From DASWRT01 sp036403035 (GTDB taxonomy: Bacteria; Pseudomonadota; Alphaproteobacteria; ATCC43930; CGMCC-115725): a stretch of 10,189 nt of DNA. Shown piece after piece: positions 6,906-10,189 of this stretch. Made by a program: the position numbers and the translations under genes. The stretch covers positions 1 through 10,189 of the forward strand of contig DASWRT010000078.1 in NCBI GenBank assembly GCA_036403035.1, in the 5' to 3' direction. The notes under the pieces were generated by a model. The model was given only the letters and a program-made list of their open reading frames with translations, made no database searches and was not told the DNA's origin. The first letter of the stretch is position 1; each line of letters opens with the position of its first letter.

Positions 6906-6942
6906 CCCCTCTCCCTGTCCCTCTCCCGCAGGCGGGAGAGGG
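6906..6942 (-). repeat. REP-like palindromic element, copy 2, inverted
   Basis: The same 11-bp arms occur at 6919-6929 and 6932-6942 with an AG loop. The tail (CCCCTCTCCCTGT, 6907-6919) lies on the left, so this copy is in opposite orientation to copy 1, tail to tail. Over 36 aligned positions the two copies agree at about 31. They can each fold alone or pair with each other in the RNA. It sits about 80 nt downstream of the binding-protein gene on the minus strand. Confidence 0.8.
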
Positions 6943-7022
6943 CACGCGTCGGCGACCGCCGAGCGCGGCACTCGAAGAGGGAGCAGGCAAACCTTTACGA
7001 CGTTCCTCATCATTCCCTGGAG

Positions 7023-8300
7023 CTACGCCCGCGCCGACCAGCCCGGCATCGGGAAGACCGGCGGCATCTCGGCCGAGGCGGCGGGCAGCACGACGGTCGG
7101 TCTGCCGTTGCGGTTCTGCACCGCCGCCGAGACCAGATCGACGTTCTGTCCCTTCTCGTCGAAGCGGATCGGGCCGCCGATCATCACGCGCTGCTGCAGG
7201 TTGGTCTGGCGCAACGCCTCGACGAGCGCCTGCGGCGCGGCCGACCCCGCGCGCTTGTACGCGTCGGCGCAGACAAGCATCGCCTCGAACGAGAACCCAA
7301 CATTGAGTTCGTACGTCTCGTCCGGATAGGCTTTCTCGAAGGCAGCCTGCAACGTGCCGTTCAACGGCTGCTTCGGATCGAACCATGGCACGTTGGTGAT
7401 GACGTACTCGGCATATTTGCCGAGCGTCTTCAGGAACTGCTTCTCGTACATGCCGGGGTTGCCGGGGCCGATGATGCCCATCGGCTCGTATTTCTGCTTC
7501 ACCATCTCGCGGACCATCACGATCGCGTCGTTGAGGCGCGATACCGCGATATGCAGCTCGGCGTTCGCGGCCTTCGCCTTCGCGACTTCGACCGAAAGGT
7601 CGCGCGCCTTCGGATCGTAGGCGATCGACTCGACGATCGTGAACGGCAGTCCGATCTTCGGCGCGAGCTGGCCGATCACGGTCTGCATCGACTGGCCGAA
7701 GCTGTCGTTCACGTAGGTCAGCACCGCCGTCTTCGGTGTCTTCCCCGTCGCCTTGAACAGGTCGTTCATCAGCGACAGGCCGCCCTGGGTCAGCATCACG
7801 CTGGTCGGGAAATTGCGGAACGTGTACCTGAAGCCTTGCTCGGTGATCTTCGGATCGGCGCCGAGATTGATCACGAACGGCACGCCGCGCTGCTCGGCGA
7901 CCTGGGCGATCGCCATCGTCGCACCGGACTCGAAGGCGCCGACCAGCACGTTGGCGCCCTCGCGGATCAGCCGCTCCGCCTGGGTGCGGGCGACGTCGGG
8001 GCTCGACTCGGTGTCGGCGTTCATCAGTTCGATCGAGTAGCCGAGATCGCTCAGGATCGGCAGCGCGAGGTCGCAGCCGCGCTGGCACGCCTGCCCGATC
8101 AGCGCGAGGAACCCGGAGCGCGGCAGCAGCACGCCGACCTTGACCGGCGGCGTCGCGGCGGCACGTGCCGCGCGGATCCAGCCGGAGGTCGACATCGCGG
8201 CGGTGGTCGCGGCGACGCCGAGGCCGAAGCGGCGGCGGTCGAGCGTGAGGCCCGCGCCGGGCGCGGGCCTGTGCGCATTGGAATCGGAAGTCTTGGTCAT
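7023..8300 (-). CDS. livK: Branched-chain amino acid-type ABC transporter substrate-binding protein (periplasmic, Tat-type signal)
   Basis: The ligand-binding protein of the importer, 425 residues. The N-terminus has a twin-arginine pattern, LDRRRFGLGVAATTAAM (20-36), then WIRAARAAA with likely cleavage near Ala47-Ala49. This suggests folded export by Tat to the periplasm. The mature part opens VKVGVLLPRSGFLALIGQAC (about 53-72), the usual start of the Peripla_BP_6 / type I periplasmic fold. It continues with GANVLVGAFESGATMAIAQV and a second lobe starting near TAVLTYVNDSFGQS. The ligand is not predictable; this subgroup is often called branched-chain amino acid but includes amide and aromatic-acid binders. 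The ATG at 8300 has GGGGAG about 6 nt upstream. The frame stays open to 8354, but that adds a polar stretch before the signal and lacks a better ribosome site. Confidence 0.92.
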   Translation of the reverse strand: MTKTSDSNAHRPAPGAGLTLDRRRFGLGVAATTAAMSTSGWIRAARAAATPPVKVGVLLPRSGFLALIGQACQRGCDLALPILSDLGYSIELMNADTESSPDVARTQAERLIREGANVLVGAFESGATMAIAQVAEQRGVPFVINLGADPKITEQGFRYTFRNFPTSVMLTQGGLSLMNDLFKATGKTPKTAVLTYVNDSFGQSMQTVIGQLAPKIGLPFTIVESIAYDPKARDLSVEVAKAKAANAELHIAVSRLNDAIVMVREMVKQKYEPMGIIGPGNPGMYEKQFLKTLGKYAEYVITNVPWFDPKQPLNGTLQAAFEKAYPDETYELNVGFSFEAMLVCADAYKRAGSAAPQALVEALRQTNLQQRVMIGGPIRFDEKGQNVDLVSAAVQNRNGRPTVVLPAASAEMPPVFPMPGWSARA

Positions 8301-8542
8301 GGCGTGCTCCCCGTCATAGTCGCGCGGACGGGCACGGACGAGCGGCGCCGGCACGCGTGTTTGCGCGTCACGTTAGTGTATCGGACCGTGCGGCACCAGG
8401 GCTTGTTGGGGCGCTTCGGCCGGTGCAGACCGGCCCGGATGCCGCGGCCGGCTTCCTTGCCGCCGATTCCATCCGGCTCGGGGTTGTCACGCGCCCCACC
8501 GGCCCTAGACTAGGGGCTAACCTCTCGGCAGGTGGCGTGATG
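8301..8542. promoter_or_regulatory. Divergent regulatory region between transporter operon and proline iminopeptidase
   Basis: This 242-nt gap separates two divergent genes. It holds a likely promoter for the iminopeptidase (separate entry) and a perfect hairpin-forming dyad GGCCGGT-gcag-ACCGGCC at 8418-8435. A shorter dyad ACGCG-6 nt-CGCGT lies at 8353-8368. For the transporter on the minus strand I see a -10-like TACACT near 8376-8381 but no matching -35 box. No regulator gene is in the window. Confidence 0.45.
8484..8511 (+). promoter_or_regulatory. Probable sigma-70-type promoter of the proline iminopeptidase gene
   Basis: TTGTCA (8484-8489, 5 of 6 to TTGACA) is followed after 16 nt by TAGACT (8506-8511, 4 of 6 to TATAAT). 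Transcription would start near 8518, about 25 nt before the start codon and just ahead of the AGGTGG ribosome site at 8530. The -10 box lies inside a small palindrome, CCCTA-GAC-TAGGG (8503-8515). Position fits well; no experiment supports it. Confidence 0.4.
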
Positions 8543-9490
8543 ATGCGGCGTGATTTGTTTCCACCTATCGAACCCTACGCCACCGGCATGCTGCCGGTCG
8601 ATTCGCACCATACGCTCTATTGGGAGCAGGCCGGTAACCCGCGCGGCATCCCGGTCGTGTTCCTGCACGGCGGTCCGGGCGCGGGCGCCACTGCGACGCA
8701 TCGCCGCTTCTTCGATCCCAACGCGTATCGCATCGTCATCTTCGACCAGCGCGGCGCCGGCCGCTCGACGCCGCTCGGCGAGTTGCGCGACAACACGACC
8801 GCGCATCTCGTCGCCGACATCGAGACGCTGCGCCGCCATCTCGGCGTCGAGCGATGGGTGGCGTTCGGTGGCTCCTGGGGCTCGACGCTGGCGCTTACCT
8901 ATGCCGAGACCCACCCGGAGCGATGCCGTGCGCTGATCCTGCGGGGGGTCTTCCTCTGCCGGCAGCCCGAGGTCGACTGGTTCCTGTACGGCATCCGCGC
9001 CTTCTTCCCGGAGGCATGGCGCGCGTTCGTAGCGCCGATTCCGGAGGAGGAACGCGGCGACCTGCTCGCCGCGTATTACCGCCGGCTGACCGATCCCGAC
9101 CCTGCGGTGCACCTCAAGGCGGCGCGCACCTGGAGCGTGTACGAAGGCGCCTGCTCGACGCTGCTGCCCAACCCCGACACCGTCGCGGCCTTCGGAGAGG
9201 ATCGCATGGCGCTCGGACTCGCCCGCATCGAGGCGCACTACTTCATGCATGAGATCGTCCCGCCGGAACGCGACCTCGTCGCCAATGTCGGACGCATCCG
9301 GCACATCCCGGCGACGATCGTGCAGGGCCGCTACGACATGGTCTGTCCGCCATCGAGCGCCGACGAATTGGCCCGCGCCTGGCCCGAGGCGCAGTACGTG
9401 ACGGTCGCCGACGCCGGGCACTCGGCGATGGAGCCCGGCATCCGCGCCCATCTCGTCGCCGCGACCGAGCGTGCGAAGCGGCTCGCCTGA
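8543..9490 (+). CDS. pip: Proline iminopeptidase (alpha/beta hydrolase, peptidase family S33)
   Basis: A cytoplasmic serine peptidase that removes N-terminal proline from peptides. At 315 residues it matches the family length of about 313-320. Motifs: FPPIEPY near the N-terminus, oxyanion loop HGGPG (42-46), FDQRGAGRSTP (67-77), nucleophile elbow GGSWGS (109-114) with Ser111, Asp265 in GRYDMVCPP, and His293 in AGHS. TWSVYEG (196-202) and RIEAHYF (228-234) are typical of the prolyl iminopeptidase cap and core. The triad is complete. I place the start at ATG 8543 because AGGTGG ends 7 nt before it; ATG 8540 and GTG 8537 are in frame and also possible. The frame stays open to 8357 but the extra part is non-coding in character. 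A promoter-like sequence lies just upstream. Divergent from the transporter; the link to amino acid uptake is positional only. Confidence 0.93.
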   Translation: MRRDLFPPIEPYATGMLPVDSHHTLYWEQAGNPRGIPVVFLHGGPGAGATATHRRFFDPNAYRIVIFDQRGAGRSTPLGELRDNTTAHLVADIETLRRHLGVERWVAFGGSWGSTLALTYAETHPERCRALILRGVFLCRQPEVDWFLYGIRAFFPEAWRAFVAPIPEEERGDLLAAYYRRLTDPDPAVHLKAARTWSVYEGACSTLLPNPDTVAAFGEDRMALGLARIEAHYFMHEIVPPERDLVANVGRIRHIPATIVQGRYDMVCPPSSADELARAWPEAQYVTVADAGHSAMEPGIRAHLVAATERAKRLA

Positions 9491-9608
9491 GTCCGGATCT
9501 GCGTGCGCTCCTCCCGCTGGGATCGTACTTGCGAGTGTTCGGCGAAACCGGGAAGATGCGCCCGCTTCGTTGACGCCGGCCGGCAGGCCCGCTCCCTGGG
9601 GGTAAGGA
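9491..9608. other. Intergenic spacer between pip and lipid A deacylase gene
   Basis: 118 nt. I see no clear terminator. A short GCCGGCCGGC palindrome lies near 9576-9587 with a TTGACG just before it, but no -10 box follows. The downstream gene may be transcribed by readthrough or from an unrecognised promoter. Confidence 0.35.
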
Positions 9609-10154
9609 ATGAGAGGCTTCGGCAGAGTGTTTGCCGCCGCGATCGTCGCGGCGGGGCTGGGTGGTCTTGTTGCGTCGGCGGAGAGCAGGGCGGCGGAGGT
9701 GATGGGGATCGGGCTGCAGAGCGACGATCCGGGGTTCATCTCGCTGGGCGCCGGCGGGTTCGACGTGCTGCACAACGAAACGGCGGGCGAGTTCCGCGCC
9801 GAGTACCGCTCCGACTACAAGCTCTTGGGATTTCTGAAGCCCATCGGCGGCATGATGGCGACGACCGACCGGGCCTTCTATGGCTTTGGCGGGTTCGGGA
9901 TCGACCTCTATTTCGGGTCGCGCTGGGTGCTGATGCCGAACGCCGCGGTCGGCTTCTACGAGCGCGGAGCCGGCAAGGATCTGGGATCGACGATCGAGTT
10001 CCGTACCGGCGCCGAATTCGCCTACCGCTTCGACGACCGCTCCCGTCTCGGCCTTGCCTTCAACCATATCTCGAACGCCGGCATCGACAAGCGCAATCCC
10101 GGGGAGGAGTCGCTCGTCCTCGTCTACTCGATCCCGTTCTCGCTGTTCAAGTAG
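9609..10154 (+). CDS. PagL-type lipid A 3-O-deacylase / acyloxyacyl hydrolase family outer-membrane protein
   Basis: A 181-residue exported protein. Residues 1-29 form a Sec signal peptide (RGFGRVF, then AAAIVAAGLGGLVASA, cleavage likely near SRA-AE). The mature part shows alternating beta-strand patterns expected of a small eight-stranded outer-membrane barrel. The diagnostic region FNHISNAGIDKRNPGEESL (151-169) carries the PagL triad: His153, Ser155 and Glu167, whose spacing (2 and 12) matches His126/Ser128/Glu140 of Pseudomonas PagL. PagL removes the 3-O acyl chain of lipid A in the outer membrane, changing envelope properties and immune recognition. The ATG at 9609 is weakly supported: AAGGA abuts it, and only a G-run lies at good distance. 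A GTG six codons on has GAGAGG upstream, but it would drop basic residues of the signal. The protein ends in FSLFK, with the terminal aromatic residue near the end common in outer-membrane barrels. Confidence 0.85.
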   Translation: MRGFGRVFAAAIVAAGLGGLVASAESRAAEVMGIGLQSDDPGFISLGAGGFDVLHNETAGEFRAEYRSDYKLLGFLKPIGGMMATTDRAFYGFGGFGIDLYFGSRWVLMPNAAVGFYERGAGKDLGSTIEFRTGAEFAYRFDDRSRLGLAFNHISNAGIDKRNPGEESLVLVYSIPFSLFK

Positions 10155-10189
10155 GCCGCCGCGACCGGCCGCCGGCGCGCGCAGGCGGC
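10155..10189. other. GC-rich tail after deacylase gene with possible hairpin
   Basis: The last 35 nt begin GCCGCC and end GGCGGC, complementary arms with GC-rich sequence between. It could be the stem of a terminator, but the window ends before any T-run could be seen. Confidence 0.2.

Larger units (their letters stand above)
6784..7022. other. Intra-operon spacer between binding-protein gene and livH
   Basis: This 239-nt gap carries the two inverted REP-like elements and short flanking inverted pieces (CGCCGACGC near 6872-6880 and GCGTCGGCG near 6947-6955). No gene or clear promoter is seen. Frames that seem to run across it come from the repetitive GC-rich sequence. Confidence 0.6.

Noticed and set aside
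6822..6942. REP-like palindromes as Rho-independent terminators
   Set aside because: No T-run follows the stems on the minus strand, and the permease and ATPase genes downstream need the transcript.
6861..8513. A 550-codon plus-strand open frame opposite the binding-protein gene
   Set aside because: It is the antisense shadow of livK; composition is Arg/His/Asp-rich with no family features.
8510..10067. Minus-strand open frames opposite pip and the deacylase gene
   Set aside because: Both plus-strand genes have complete catalytic motifs; the opposite frames have none.
1..10189. CRISPR array, tRNA, rRNA, insertion sequence or phage genes
   Set aside because: No regularly spaced repeats, no tRNA-like cloverleaf noticed, no transposase or phage protein in any frame.

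Overview
The window is very GC-rich (by eye about two thirds G+C), with tightly packed genes, third-position G/C codons and several TTG/ATG starts. The gene types (liv-type ABC operon, GntP permease next to a CoA-transferase, 17-kDa-antigen-like glycine-zipper lipoprotein, PagL-like lipid A deacylase) mark a Gram-negative proteobacterium. A free-living alphaproteobacterium of the Rhodospirillales or Hyphomicrobiales kind fits best, but no rRNA or marker gene is present to settle this.

Layout from left to right. (1) 1-1718, minus strand: a GntP-family permease followed 50 nt later by the start of an acyl-CoA:acetate/3-ketoacid CoA-transferase that runs off the left edge. This looks like an import-and-activation pair for a short organic acid. 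(2) 1995-2342, minus: a small glycine-zipper lipoprotein with a Tyr/Pro-rich tail. (3) 2554-3354, plus: an alpha/beta hydrolase, followed by what looks like an orphaned translation start. (4) 3379-8300, minus: a complete five-gene branched-chain-amino-acid-type ABC importer in the order substrate-binding protein, LivH permease, LivM permease, LivG ATPase, LivF ATPase. The last four overlap by 1-4 nt. The binding-protein gene is set apart by a 239-nt spacer holding two inverted copies of a palindromic REP-like element. (5) 8543-9490, plus: a proline iminopeptidase, divergent from the transporter, with a plausible promoter just upstream. (6) 9609-10154, plus: an exported PagL-type lipid A 3-O-deacylase (acyloxyacyl hydrolase family) with the whole catalytic triad visible.

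Working together: the liv-type importer captures a ligand in the periplasm (the family covers branched-chain and other amino acids, amides, urea and aromatic acids) and drives uptake with two permeases and two ATPases. The flanking hydrolases could act on imported peptides, amides or esters, but that link rests only on position. The GntP/CoA-transferase pair is a separate organic-acid module. The lipoprotein and the deacylase act at the envelope.

I see no rRNA, tRNA, CRISPR array, transposase, phage gene or regulator gene. Nothing here is clearly a new system. The most notable non-coding items are the paired REP-like elements inside the transporter operon, the orphan start after the hydrolase, and dyad symmetries in the two divergent intergenic regions.
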